DNA of 35,675 nucleotides, taken from an uncultured Eubacteriales bacterium. Lineage in GTDB: Bacteria; Bacillota; Clostridia; Christensenellales; UBA1242. A program made the position numbers and the translations under genes. Under the pieces are notes generated by a model, which did no database searches, was not told the origin of the DNA, and saw only the letters and a list, made by a program, of their open reading frames with translations. The DNA lies in NCBI GenBank assembly GCA_900556185.1, contig USNN01000001.1, forward strand, positions 1-35,675. The letters run 5' to 3'. Positions 1-8,236 of this stretch are shown here, one piece after another (position 1 is the first letter of the stretch; each line of letters starts with the position of its first letter).

Positions 1-55
1 TTGCGTCCGTGTACCAAAGTTCACAGTCGGTGTCTGTAAAAAATACACTACTCAT
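1..55 (-). CDS. DegV-like protein, N-terminal fragment (runs off the window)
   Basis: A minus-strand reading frame starts at the ATG at 55 and leaves the window after 18 codons. The visible residues begin MSSVFFTDTDCELWYTDA, which resembles the first strand and nucleating Ser/Thr-Asp loop of DegV fatty-acid-binding proteins. A good ribosome site (GGAG, about 9 bases upstream) overlaps the stop of the preceding gene at 68, so the two are probably translationally coupled. Too little is visible to be certain of the family. Confidence 0.5.
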   Translation of the reverse strand, partial: MSSVFFTDTDCELWYTDA

Positions 56-67
56 AAATTGGTTCTC

Positions 68-640
68 CTATTTAACTATATTTTCTTTTTTTCTTAGCGT
101 ATTAAAGTGGATAAATAAAACACTGCTAATAAGTGCGGTTACAAGCCCAACACCAAATAAAATAAGGTTGGTGTCATCTTGCACTAAAAATTCTACTGGC
201 TTAGATTCACCATTAACTAAAACAGTAACTTCTGACACTCCCGTTGGAACAAAACCATACTTGTTTCCAACTCTTAAAACATCTTTACTTAAATCTATTT
301 TTTCGCCTGCTTTAACATTTTCTTTTACAACACTAGATACATACTCGGCTCGTTCGCTAGTTTTGTTATTTATGCCACTAAACTTAATATTTATAATTAC
401 ACTATTATAATCTTTTTCTGTATTATTTTTAAATTCGCCACTTAGTTTGACTTTATAATAAATTATGTCATTAATTTTTTCTGCGTCGCAACTTGCCATC
501 TCTAAATTATGAGAATAATCTGGCTCGTGGTAGTTAATGCTTTTAATGCTTGCCACGGTTAAAAAACCGACTGCTACAACAGCGAAAACTATTGCCACAA
601 TTAGTGTTATTAACTTTTTCTGCTTCACTTGAATAGTCAT
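68..640 (-). CDS. membrane-anchored protein with an extracytoplasmic beta domain
   Basis: The 190-residue product has a transmembrane segment at about residues 10-31, a mainly beta-predicted external region (about 40-155) and a second transmembrane segment at about 159-179 followed by a basic tail. The external part has the look of FxLYD-type or similar Ig-like domains (SGEFKNNTEKDYNSVIINI), but no family is assigned. It begins at an ATG with a GAGGG ribosome site and has its own promoter at 658-687. It is followed at once by the DegV-like gene, so they form a short operon. Function unknown; an envelope role is inferred from topology. Confidence 0.7.
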   Translation of the reverse strand: MTIQVKQKKLITLIVAIVFAVVAVGFLTVASIKSINYHEPDYSHNLEMASCDAEKINDIIYYKVKLSGEFKNNTEKDYNSVIINIKFSGINNKTSERAEYVSSVVKENVKAGEKIDLSKDVLRVGNKYGFVPTGVSEVTVLVNGESKPVEFLVQDDTNLILFGVGLVTALISSVLFIHFNTLRKKENIVK

Positions 641-657
641 AAAATCCCTCTAACTAA

Positions 658-687
658 ATTATCGCACAATTATAAGCCCCGTGTCAA
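658..687 (-). promoter_or_regulatory. sigma-A type promoter of the membrane-protein/DegV operon
   Basis: On the minus strand a perfect -35 TTGACA (687-682) is followed after 18 bases by -10 GATAAT (663-658). It lies between the terminator of the transglycosylase gene and the ATG at 640. Confidence 0.7.
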
Positions 688-701
688 TCTTTTTAATTAT
701 T

Positions 702-730
702 AAAAAAAGCAACAATCAAAGACTGTTGCT
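702..730 (-). terminator. rho-independent terminator after polA/transglycosylase
   Basis: On the minus strand a 7-bp stem AGCAACA/TGTTGCT (730-724 with 715-709) is followed by seven Ts. The stop codon of the transglycosylase gene lies in the hairpin. Confidence 0.85.
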
Positions 731-1273
731 AAATGAAATTAGTTTATTATACGCATTTCTGGTTTTTGTAACCCTTTTAATGTAGTTTTTGGTTTCGGTT
801 ATCTCTATGCTTTCCACAATTTTTATATCTTCGCCGTTATATAGTTCTTGCATAACGCCTTCGCCCGCATTATACGAAAACAACACTTTGTTTAAATCGT
901 TGTATTTATTAAATAAATACCTAAGATAATAACACCCTATTTGAATATTAACATCTGGATTAAATAGCACACTTGAGTCATCGTAATCTAGCCCAAGTTT
1001 ATCTGCCACAAACTCGCCAGTTTTTGGCATTATTTGCATAAGCCCAATTGCCCCGCTTTTGCTTACAGATAGCGTGTTAAACCCGCTTTCTTCATTAATT
1101 ATAGAAAACACCAAACTCGGGTCTAGGTTATACTCATCTGAGTAATAAAACACTTCTTTCGAGTATGCAAATGGGTAGGCAAGTTTAATGTAACTTACCA
1201 CCCCTGCCAAAATAAAGCAACCTATGCTTAACCCCAGCAAAACTATTCTAAAAAACAAATATTTCTTTTTCAC
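716..1273 (-). CDS. membrane-anchored lytic transglycosylase (SLT domain)
   Basis: The 185-residue protein has an N-terminal transmembrane anchor (about residues 8-30) and a soluble lytic transglycosylase (Slt70-type, GH23-like) domain from about 45 to 180. The signature motifs are intact: the catalytic Glu in INEESGF (E62), GAIGLMQIMP (74-83) and YNAGEG (134-139). Such enzymes cleave the glycan strands of peptidoglycan, leaving 1,6-anhydro ends, here on the outer face of the membrane. The start used is GTG at 1273, with no clear ribosome site. It lies 38 bases after polA and shares its transcript, ending at the terminator at 702-730. Confidence 0.9.
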   Translation of the reverse strand: MKKKYLFFRIVLLGLSIGCFILAGVVSYIKLAYPFAYSKEVFYYSDEYNLDPSLVFSIINEESGFNTLSVSKSGAIGLMQIMPKTGEFVADKLGLDYDDSSVLFNPDVNIQIGCYYLRYLFNKYNDLNKVLFSYNAGEGVMQELYNGEDIKIVESIEITETKNYIKRVTKTRNAYNKLISFSNSL

Positions 1274-1311
1274 ACCATAATTGTAGCCGAGTTTTTATGG
1301 TTTTATTCATA

Positions 1312-3834
1312 TTAATGCCCTTCACTCCACCTATAACCTATGCTACCATCAGTATCTAGTGGAACACTTAATTTTATTGCGTTTTTCATACAATCTTTAA
1401 CTAATTTTAAAACCTTTTCTTGGTCTTCAGCTCTTGCATCCACAATAAGTTCATCATGCACCTGCATAATAAGATTTGCATCCAACTTTTGGTCTTTTAA
1501 CTCGTTAAACACTTTAACCATCGCCAGTTTAATAATATCCGATGCAGTCCCCTGAATTGGCATATTATAAGTTGCTCTTTCTGCTCTAGACCGTATTTGA
1601 TAGTTAGAACTATTAATATCGGTCATTTTTCTAGTTCTGCCTAAAATTGTGCTAACTCTACCCGTTTCTTTTGCGATCTCTACCGATTTTTCCATATATT
1701 CACGCACTTTTGGGTGAGCCGTAAAAAAGTTTTCTATGTATCGCTTTGCTTCACCAACCGAAATTTTAAGGTCATTAGATAAGCCAAAATCGCTAATTCC
1801 GTAAATAATACCAAAGTTAACTACCTTAGCTTGCCTTCGCATTTCACTGGTAACTAACTCACTTGGAACGCCAAATATTTCCATAGCGGTTTGCGTGTGA
1901 ATATCTAGGTTTTCGTTAAAAGCCTTTTTAAGTATCTCATCACCCGTAACATCGGCTAAAATTCTAAGTTCAATTTGAGAATAGTCCACATCAACCAAAA
2001 CTCTAGAAAAATCTCTAGCCACAAACATACTTCTAATTTCTCTAGATTCCGCACCCCTAATTGGCACATTTTGAAGATTAGGGTCAGATGACGAAAGTCT
2101 GCCAGTGCTTGTTAACGTTTGATTAAAACAAGTATGCACAAAGTCGTTATCGTCTAAATGCCCATACATATTTTTAATAAAACTATTCAAAAACTTTGCA
2201 ACTTTTCTATACCTAATAATTAATGGTATCATTGGGTGACGATCCACTATTTTTTCAAGTTCTTCACTAGCGGTGCTTTTCTTTTTAGACCTACTAAGCA
2301 TAAGGTCATCATAAATAATTTTAGATAATTGTTTTGGTGAATTTATATTAAACTCATACCCCACAAGGTCGTAAATTTCATTTGTTAACTCTTGTATCTC
2401 TTTTTCATACTTTCTGTCCAGTTCAACCAGCCTTTCTCGGTCCACCTTAAATCCAACTTGCTCCATATTAAATAGCACATCAGATAATGGTAACTCTAGG
2501 TCGGTGTATAGTTTTTTCATTCCCATACGCTCTAAATTTTCAAGATACTCTCCTTTTCTAGAAAGCATAACACTTGCCACTTCATTAATTTCGTCTGGGT
2601 GATTGAAAATGCTATTTACTTCGGTTACACTCTCACCAGATATTAAGTGCTTTGCTATCATACAGTCAAAAATATCGCCCTTTAACAAAACTCCAAACCG
2701 TGCTAAGACGTGCTTATCTTTTTTACTATCAAACACGACTTTTTTAATTTTTGCGTTTTCTAAGTATGGCTTTAAAGCGTTTATCACATCTTTTTCGTTT
2801 TCATTAGTTACCGCTAAAACAAATTCTGTTCCGCCCACCGATAAATGCAAACTCCCCGCACTAAAGAAAAACGCAAACTCCCCGCACCCGCTTAAAACCT
2901 TAGTTATATCGCTTGCATTTTCTAAACTAACTAGGTTAACTTTGTTAATTCTAACTTCGTTTGTTGCTTCGCTAGTTTCGAATATATCATCTCTTTTATA
3001 AAGAGATTTAAAGTCATTATATAAAAATAGTTCTTTAACTTCCTTACTAAATGGGAATTTAACTTCTAAGTCTTCAAGACTAACACCAAGGTCTTCATCG
3101 CACTTAATTTTAGCAAGTTTTAAACTCATATAAGCGTCATCACGGTAGGTTTCAAGTTTTTCTTTTAAACTACCCGTAATACTAGAAATATTTTCATAAA
3201 CGCCATCTAATGAACCATATTTACATATAAGGCTAAGGGCAGTTTTTTCGCCAACGCCTTTAACCCCAGGAATATTATCTGATGTATCCCCTTGCAACGC
3301 TTTCACATACACCATCTGGCTAGGCGTTAAATTAAACATATTAAATATTTCGGCTTCATCGAGTATTTTTATATCGCTTAAGCCTTTTTTGTTTAAATAT
3401 ACAACTGTGTTTTTATCCACAAGTTGGTAACTATCTCTATCTCCAGTAACAATAACTTTGTTTATATGTTTAAAGGTATTTACCAAACTACCAATAACAT
3501 CATCACCTTCAATACCCTGCTTTTCAACTATTTTAACACCCATAGTTTTAAGCATACTCTTAACTGGCTCAACTTGACTTCTTAGGTCTTCTGGCATAGG
3601 CTTCCTTGTGGCTTTATAACCATCATAAATACCATTTCTAAAAGTAATTTTGCCGGCATCAAAGGCAACCGCTAAATACTTTGGGCTATATTTTGTTATT
3701 ATTTCAGTTATAACCTTGCTAAAACCAAACAAAGCCCCCGTGTATTCGCCATGACGATTGGTTAGCCCAGGCAAAGCATAATATTCTCTATATAATATAC
3801 TGTTTCCGTCTATAATAAAAAGTGTGTTTTCCAT
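1312..3834 (-). CDS. polA: DNA polymerase I
   Basis: This 840-residue family A polymerase fills gaps and removes RNA primers in replication and repair. The N-terminal 5'-3' exonuclease/FEN domain (about 1-290) has the acidic metal-binding clusters, for example EGDDVIG (109-115) and QGDTSDNIPG (181-190). The middle domain (about 300-450) lacks the DxE and later acidic residues of a proofreading 3'-5' exonuclease, so it looks inactive, as in Bacillus and Taq enzymes. The polymerase domain has motif A VDYSQIELR (D617), the O-helix RRQAKVVNFGIIYG (667-679) and motif C QVHDE (D793). The start is the ATG at 3834 with an AGGAG site and a promoter at 3852-3881. The transglycosylase gene follows in the same transcript. 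Confidence 0.97.
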   Translation of the reverse strand: MENTLFIIDGNSILYREYYALPGLTNRHGEYTGALFGFSKVITEIITKYSPKYLAVAFDAGKITFRNGIYDGYKATRKPMPEDLRSQVEPVKSMLKTMGVKIVEKQGIEGDDVIGSLVNTFKHINKVIVTGDRDSYQLVDKNTVVYLNKKGLSDIKILDEAEIFNMFNLTPSQMVYVKALQGDTSDNIPGVKGVGEKTALSLICKYGSLDGVYENISSITGSLKEKLETYRDDAYMSLKLAKIKCDEDLGVSLEDLEVKFPFSKEVKELFLYNDFKSLYKRDDIFETSEATNEVRINKVNLVSLENASDITKVLSGCGEFAFFFSAGSLHLSVGGTEFVLAVTNENEKDVINALKPYLENAKIKKVVFDSKKDKHVLARFGVLLKGDIFDCMIAKHLISGESVTEVNSIFNHPDEINEVASVMLSRKGEYLENLERMGMKKLYTDLELPLSDVLFNMEQVGFKVDRERLVELDRKYEKEIQELTNEIYDLVGYEFNINSPKQLSKIIYDDLMLSRSKKKSTASEELEKIVDRHPMIPLIIRYRKVAKFLNSFIKNMYGHLDDNDFVHTCFNQTLTSTGRLSSSDPNLQNVPIRGAESREIRSMFVARDFSRVLVDVDYSQIELRILADVTGDEILKKAFNENLDIHTQTAMEIFGVPSELVTSEMRRQAKVVNFGIIYGISDFGLSNDLKISVGEAKRYIENFFTAHPKVREYMEKSVEIAKETGRVSTILGRTRKMTDINSSNYQIRSRAERATYNMPIQGTASDIIKLAMVKVFNELKDQKLDANLIMQVHDELIVDARAEDQEKVLKLVKDCMKNAIKLSVPLDTDGSIGYRWSEGH

Positions 3835-3851
3835 AAGTTTCTCCTATGGTT

Positions 3852-3881
3852 AGTATACCACAACGACTTGCTTGTTATCAA
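3852..3881 (-). promoter_or_regulatory. promoter of polA
   Basis: Minus strand -35 TTGATA (3881-3876), spacer of 18, -10 TATACT (3857-3852), just upstream of the AGGAG site and the polA ATG. Confidence 0.7.
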
Positions 3882-3908
3882 TTTAAAATTTCCAGATTTT
3901 TAAAATGC

Positions 3909-3937
3909 TTGCAATATAAACGAGTTTTTTGTATAAT
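3909..3937 (+). promoter_or_regulatory. promoter of the MGDG-synthase-type glycosyltransferase
   Basis: Plus strand -35 TTGCAA (3909-3914), 17-base spacer, -10 TATAAT (3932-3937). It is divergent from the polA promoter, with the two -35 boxes about 30 bases apart. Confidence 0.75.
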
Positions 3938-3969
3938 AATAAGAACACTACAAAATTTTAGGATTAAAA

Positions 3970-5403
3970 ATGCGAAAATACTTAATAATTACAGTAACCG
4001 CAGGCGAAGGTCATAACTCAATGGCAAAAGCATTGCGTGAAAAATTAGAAGAAGACAAAAATAACGTTGTTAAAGTTATAGATATATTTAAAGCATACGG
4101 CAAACCAGGTAAAGTTGGCTTTATTAATGATGGCTACTTAAATGCGTGCAAATACGCTTTGCCACTATATAACCTTGTGTTTAGAAATATGCAACTAATT
4201 GACCCGCTAGAAAAAAATAATAGTATCGCTCAAAACTGGCTAGAATATGAAACACCTCTACTTATAAACGATATTTATAGTTTTAAGCCAGACGTTATTA
4301 TCGGCACCCACTTTTATAGTGGTATTATGATAACCAACCTAAAAAAGCGATTTGTTATTCCAGCAAAATCAGTTAGTTTATTAACCGACTACACCGTGCA
4401 CCCATTCCACGAATGTGCTACTGGCATAGACTACCTTATAACTCCAACAGAAATATTACACCCTCAACTTGAGTTTAAGGGTTATAAACCTAGCCAACTT
4501 GTGCCACTAGGAATACCAGTAAGAAAAGAGTTTTCGGTAGAAATAGACAAAACCACCGCAAGAAAAATGCTTAATATAAACCCAAATATGTTTACCGTAT
4601 TTATATCTATTGGCGGTGGCGGTTTTGGTGGTAGCGATAAGATACTTAAAAAATTATTAAAAATTGATAGCCCTATTCAAATTATAGTGGTAAACGGCAA
4701 AAACAAAGAAGCCTACAAAAGAATTAATAATATAATAGAAAACACCGAAACAAACCACAAAATAATCAACTACGGCTTTGTTAATAATATAGATGTTATA
4801 ATGAGTGCTAGTGATTGCATTGTGGGAAAATGTGGTGCAACTGTATTAAATGAAGCACTAAATAAACGCAAGGTTTTAATTTTAAATGATAAACTTGCCC
4901 AACAAGAATACGATAATATGATGTATCTGTCTTCAAATAACGCGTGCATAAGAGTTAGCAAATATTTCCCAGTGGAATTAATTGTTGAATATTTATCTAA
5001 AAACCCACAAATTTTAGATAAGATTGAGCAATACATAAACAAAATACGAAGACCAAACGCATTAACTGACATTGTAAACTTTGTTTCTGGTTTAAACTCC
5101 GACCCATACCCAGAAAACAGCACCATATTAACCGAGTCTGAAATAAAAGAACTCCGTCAAGAACTAAAGAAATTAAACACACTAGAAGCCCATTCTATAA
5201 AAGAGAATGTAAAACTACAAAAACAATTAGATAAACTATTTAAAGACAAGGCTATATTAAAAGCCGAAAAAAAACAGTCTAAAGAAAACAAAGACCAACT
5301 AAAGCAATTAATGAAACAAACAAAAAGCACAATATACACCGACCCAGAATACGCTTCCGACCACACCTCATCATTGCTTGGCGTTGAAAAACTAAAAAAT
5401 TAA
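3970..5403 (+). CDS. MGDG-synthase-type glycosyltransferase with coiled-coil tail
   Basis: The first 380 or so residues of this 477-residue protein match the MGDG synthase/UgtP fold (GT28). The N-terminal acceptor domain carries TAGEGHNSMAKAL (residues 10-22), the equivalent of GGGHRAA. The C-terminal donor domain carries ISIGGGGFGGSDK and a nucleotide-sugar loop with CGATVLNEAL in place of the usual GGxTxxEAL. Relatives transfer glucose or galactose from UDP-sugar to diacylglycerol, or GlcNAc to lipid carriers, at the inner membrane face. Residues of about 385-470 are a charged Lys/Glu/Gln-rich helical region typical of a coiled coil, which ordinary family members lack. It stands alone, with its own promoter and a shared terminator at 5413-5476. 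The acceptor cannot be deduced. Confidence 0.85.
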   Translation: MRKYLIITVTAGEGHNSMAKALREKLEEDKNNVVKVIDIFKAYGKPGKVGFINDGYLNACKYALPLYNLVFRNMQLIDPLEKNNSIAQNWLEYETPLLINDIYSFKPDVIIGTHFYSGIMITNLKKRFVIPAKSVSLLTDYTVHPFHECATGIDYLITPTEILHPQLEFKGYKPSQLVPLGIPVRKEFSVEIDKTTARKMLNINPNMFTVFISIGGGGFGGSDKILKKLLKIDSPIQIIVVNGKNKEAYKRINNIIENTETNHKIINYGFVNNIDVIMSASDCIVGKCGATVLNEALNKRKVLILNDKLAQQEYDNMMYLSSNNACIRVSKYFPVELIVEYLSKNPQILDKIEQYINKIRRPNALTDIVNFVSGLNSDPYPENSTILTESEIKELRQELKKLNTLEAHSIKENVKLQKQLDKLFKDKAILKAEKKQSKENKDQLKQLMKQTKSTIYTDPEYASDHTSSLLGVEKLKN

Positions 5404-5412
5404 AAGAAAATT

Positions 5413-5476
5413 AAAAAGCATTACCCGTTTTAAACTGTCCGCTTTTATGAGACAATTCATTGGGATAATGCTTTTT
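5413..5476. terminator. bidirectional terminator between the glycosyltransferase and ndk
   Basis: AAAAAGCATTACCC (5413-5426) pairs with GGGATAATGCTTTTT (5462-5476) with one bulge, with an A/T run on both sides. It serves convergent genes. Confidence 0.75.
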
Positions 5477-5478
5477 AT

Positions 5479-5922
5479 TTATATTTCTTCTTCAGATTCG
5501 TTAAGTAATTCATCGAATATTTCTAGTTCTAATTTTGCAGATTCAGGCTTATCTGATGAGTGAATAACATTTTCGGTCATTCTCATTTCCTTACCCAGCA
5601 TTTTTGGAATATCATACCTAATTGACCCAGCTTCAGGATTATTGGTTGGTCCTGCTAATTCTCTAATAACAGCAATTGCATTTTCGCCTTCTACTCTCAT
5701 TCCATAAGCCTTGTCGCCTGTTATGTATGCTTCTAGTTTTGGATAAAATTCTCGGTGTATGTGTTCATGATAGTGTCTTTTAGCACGGCTTTTATCGTAT
5801 CTAATAAAGCCTTCATCAAGTATTTCAATTCCGTTTGCTTTTAGTCTTGCTTTAACTTCGTCTATAACTCTTTGGTCGTTAGCAAATTCTGGTTTTACCA
5901 TTACATAAGATATTTGTTTCAT
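5479..5922 (-). CDS. ndk: nucleoside diphosphate kinase
   Basis: The 147-residue protein transfers the gamma phosphate from NTPs to NDPs through a phosphohistidine. It shows the ATP-binding Lys in VMVKPE (K10), the GPTNNPEAGSIRYD segment (91-104) with R102, and the active-site His in ENVIHSSDKPESA (H121). The motif reads NVIHSSD rather than the common NxxHGSD, and IRYDI replaces IRGDF, so this is a divergent branch, but the catalytic His and phosphate-binding residues remain. It is a single gene with an AAGGAAGG ribosome site. The C-terminus has a short acidic extension. Confidence 0.93.
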   Translation of the reverse strand: MKQISYVMVKPEFANDQRVIDEVKARLKANGIEILDEGFIRYDKSRAKRHYHEHIHREFYPKLEAYITGDKAYGMRVEGENAIAVIRELAGPTNNPEAGSIRYDIPKMLGKEMRMTENVIHSSDKPESAKLELEIFDELLNESEEEI

Positions 5923-6000
5923 AAATTCCTTCCTTATTGTTTTTACTAAAATATAATAACATAAAAATTTAAAACTTTCACTATATTTTAAAAATTTTTA

Positions 6001-6029
6001 TAAAAAATCTCCACTAAATTTAGTGGAGA
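6001..6029 (-). terminator. terminator of the single-pass membrane protein gene
   Basis: A perfect 11-bp inverted repeat TCTCCACTAAA/TTTAGTGGAGA (6008-6029) is followed on the minus strand by TTTTTTA. Confidence 0.85.
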
Positions 6030-6033
6030 AATT

Positions 6034-7608
6034 TTAACTATAAAGCATGAGCATTTTAGATGGATTAAACCCATCGCTAGGTATTTCTGCATATAATGAA
6101 ATATGTGAACTTGTGTAGTCTATTGTTGTTTCGCCAATTGTTGCTGGCAAGGTGTACTTATTGTTCTTTTCGTAGCCTAATGCTTTTAAGTCGTAAGTGT
6201 TACCTTCATAATTTAGTTTAAGGGTATACTTACTGCCATCTAGCACACCAGTTATAGGAGAACCGCCATTACTGCTTATAACTTTATTTGTATATTCAGC
6301 AAATAGTGTTGGGTTAATTTCCAGCCCTGCTTCTAATGATGTTATATTAAATTGCTTTGTAACATTTGTAAGCTTGTTTCTATAAATTGTAACAGGAACA
6401 TAGCAAACAAGGTTATTATAAACAAACTTAACCTTAACCGACCTAGACTCTGCGTTTTTAAAACTATCCACCCACAAAGCACTTATGTTACCCTTATTTA
6501 AGGTGTAACCCATACCCACGGTAGTTTCAGCAAAGTTAGATTCACTTAGGTTACTTGTTTCAATTCGGTCGTCACTATAATAGTAGGTCATTAGCATTTC
6601 TCTAGAATTAAAGTGCTCACCATCATAATACTCAAGTTTTGCATTTTCACCAATGCTAATGTAATATAAAACAAGGTCAATTTTTTTCTTACTAAAGTTA
6701 AACCCAACAAAAAAGTATACAAGCATACCAATAATATAAATACTGGCAAGGCTAAGTGCAACAACCCATGGCTTTAGTGGTTTTCGTTTCTTTTTAGGCT
6801 TTTTAACTACCACTGGTTCAGCCTTAGGCAAATCAACTGCAACTGAACTATTGCCAACTAAGCCATCTGCTATAGCGGTGCCTTTTAGGTTTGGTTTTTC
6901 ATTTGGGTTTATGGCGGTGCTGGTTATATGCGTACCCGTTTCACCCGAACGCACACCCTTACTAGAACTATTGCCAATTGTTCGGTTATATTTATCATCG
7001 GTAACGGCGTTTTCTAGTGCCACCACATCTTTATCTGGCTCCACTTCTGGCTCTGCCGATGAGTCCTCAATTTCCTCTACTAAATCGGTGTTAACGGCTT
7101 CCATAGGTTTAGAATTTTGCTCGTTAAACCCACCAACTCTCTCGCCCCGCTCTAACCTTTCAAGAAAAGCATATTTACTCATAAGCCTCTCTTTCTTTTC
7201 TTCTCTAGCTTCTTCCTTGGCTTCTTTTTCGGCTTCAATTTGGGCTGGTGTTTCTTTATTTAGGTCGGCTTCGGTTAGTTCCACCTCTGGTTCGTCTTCT
7301 ATTATCTCGTCTTCAATTACTTCTTCTTCTGGGTGCTTTAACCTAACCTTTTTTTGCTCGTTTTTATCTAAAACGGTTATATCCTTATCGGTTTCAGCGA
7401 CAAACACTTCGCCTTCTTCCATAAAGCCAAAAGTTTCTGGCAAAATGCCACTACTAGCGGTTCTTCTAACAAGCTTTCCTTCAACCGTTCGGACAACCAC
7501 ACTTTTTTCTTCTTTTTTAATAAGCCTTTCGTCTGGCTTAATTAGTGTTATGTTGGCAGAAGACTTGCTTCCAGCATTATTAAGTTTTGTGACTTCACTA
7601 TTACTCAA
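6034..7608 (-). CDS. single-pass membrane protein with long acidic cytoplasmic region
   Basis: From the TTG at 7608 the product is 524 residues. Residues 1-270 are hydrophilic, low-complexity and rich in Glu/Lys with no recognised domain. A Lys/Arg/Pro-rich stop-transfer stretch (about 268-280) precedes one transmembrane helix (about 281-302), and the last 220 residues are an extracytoplasmic beta-rich domain of unknown family. An upstream TTG at 7638 is in frame, but the promoter at 7653-7682 would put it only about 8 bases from the transcript start and it has no ribosome site. The TTG at 7608 has GGTGGGAG 8 bases upstream, so it is preferred. The gene is monocistronic. It may be an envelope or division-related protein, but this is only inferred from topology. 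Confidence 0.75.
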   Translation of the reverse strand: MSNSEVTKLNNAGSKSSANITLIKPDERLIKKEEKSVVVRTVEGKLVRRTASSGILPETFGFMEEGEVFVAETDKDITVLDKNEQKKVRLKHPEEEVIEDEIIEDEPEVELTEADLNKETPAQIEAEKEAKEEAREEKKERLMSKYAFLERLERGERVGGFNEQNSKPMEAVNTDLVEEIEDSSAEPEVEPDKDVVALENAVTDDKYNRTIGNSSSKGVRSGETGTHITSTAINPNEKPNLKGTAIADGLVGNSSVAVDLPKAEPVVVKKPKKKRKPLKPWVVALSLASIYIIGMLVYFFVGFNFSKKKIDLVLYYISIGENAKLEYYDGEHFNSREMLMTYYYSDDRIETSNLSESNFAETTVGMGYTLNKGNISALWVDSFKNAESRSVKVKFVYNNLVCYVPVTIYRNKLTNVTKQFNITSLEAGLEINPTLFAEYTNKVISSNGGSPITGVLDGSKYTLKLNYEGNTYDLKALGYEKNNKYTLPATIGETTIDYTSSHISLYAEIPSDGFNPSKMLMLYS

Positions 7609-7652
7609 TTTTTCTTCTCCCACCTTATCATTGGTCAATTTTAATTACACTT

Positions 7653-7682
7653 AGTATATACTAAACTAAATTATTTAGTCAA
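7653..7682 (-). promoter_or_regulatory. promoter that decides the start of the membrane-protein gene
   Basis: Minus strand TTGACT (7682-7677), 18-base spacer, TATACT (7658-7653). Transcription would start near 7646, which favours the TTG at 7608 over the TTG at 7638. Confidence 0.75.
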
Positions 7683-7743
7683 ACGAAATTGCCCACTTTA
7701 GACATTTTGCAAAAATTTTTACAACCCAAAACAAAGGTCAATA

Positions 7744-7772
7744 TTGACAATTAAAAACACCTATGATATACT
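7744..7772 (+). promoter_or_regulatory. promoter of the small gene at 7812
   Basis: Perfect -35 TTGACA (7744-7749), 17-base spacer, -10 TATACT (7767-7772); an AGGGGG ribosome site follows at 7801-7806. Confidence 0.85.
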
Positions 7773-7811
7773 AAAAATATAATAAAGCGAAGTAAAATCA
7801 AGGGGGAAATT

Positions 7812-8210
7812 ATGGAAAGAAATACCGATATTATCACCTGCCCAAACGGCATGAGTTTTTCACTTTTGGTATCTGCACGAAACGGAATTATTGAAGCACA
7901 AAAAAAAGGTTTGTCTCGTCAAAAATTTGTTCCATCTATGCAAGATATAATTAACGACTATTACGCGATGAAGTTTATTAATGACACAAGCATAGATTCT
8001 GTAGCCACACTTGTAAAGTTTTGTGATTTAACCAACCAATACCTAACTATTGTAAATCACATTTATCAAAGTGCAAAATTAACTCCAGAAGCCAGCAAAA
8101 CTTTGGCAGAAATTAGAGTTAGCACTGGCAAAATTTATCAAAAACTTCAACAGGAAGTAAATAGCACACTTGCCCACATTAAAGCGCAAGAACAAATCGC
8201 AAAAGAGTAG
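7812..8210 (+). CDS. small helical protein of unknown function
   Basis: The 132-residue product is soluble, without signal peptide or membrane segment, and mostly alpha-helical by composition. The last 50 residues form a long Lys/Glu/Gln-rich helix. No family is recognised. The gene has its own strong promoter (TTGACA/TATACT), a very strong ribosome site and a tight terminator that overlaps its stop codon, so it is a well-expressed single-gene unit rather than chance ORF. No neighbour suggests its job. Confidence 0.85.
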   Translation: MERNTDIITCPNGMSFSLLVSARNGIIEAQKKGLSRQKFVPSMQDIINDYYAMKFINDTSIDSVATLVKFCDLTNQYLTIVNHIYQSAKLTPEASKTLAEIRVSTGKIYQKLQQEVNSTLAHIKAQEQIAKE

Positions 8211-8236
8211 AGAATTTTCTCTACTCTTTTCTTTTT
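8205..8236 (+). terminator. terminator overlapping the stop codon of the small gene
   Basis: GAGTAGAGAA (8205-8214) pairs with TTCTCTACTC (8217-8226), followed by TTTTCTTTTT. The TAG stop lies inside the left arm. Confidence 0.9.

Noticed and set aside
9..410. 133-codon plus-strand open frame
   Set aside because: It is antisense to the anchored membrane protein, which has a promoter, a ribosome site and good topology.
6851..7654. 267-codon plus-strand open frame rich in Ser
   Set aside because: It is the antisense of the acidic, Glu/Ser-rich part of the membrane-protein gene, with no ribosome site; codon complementarity explains its length.
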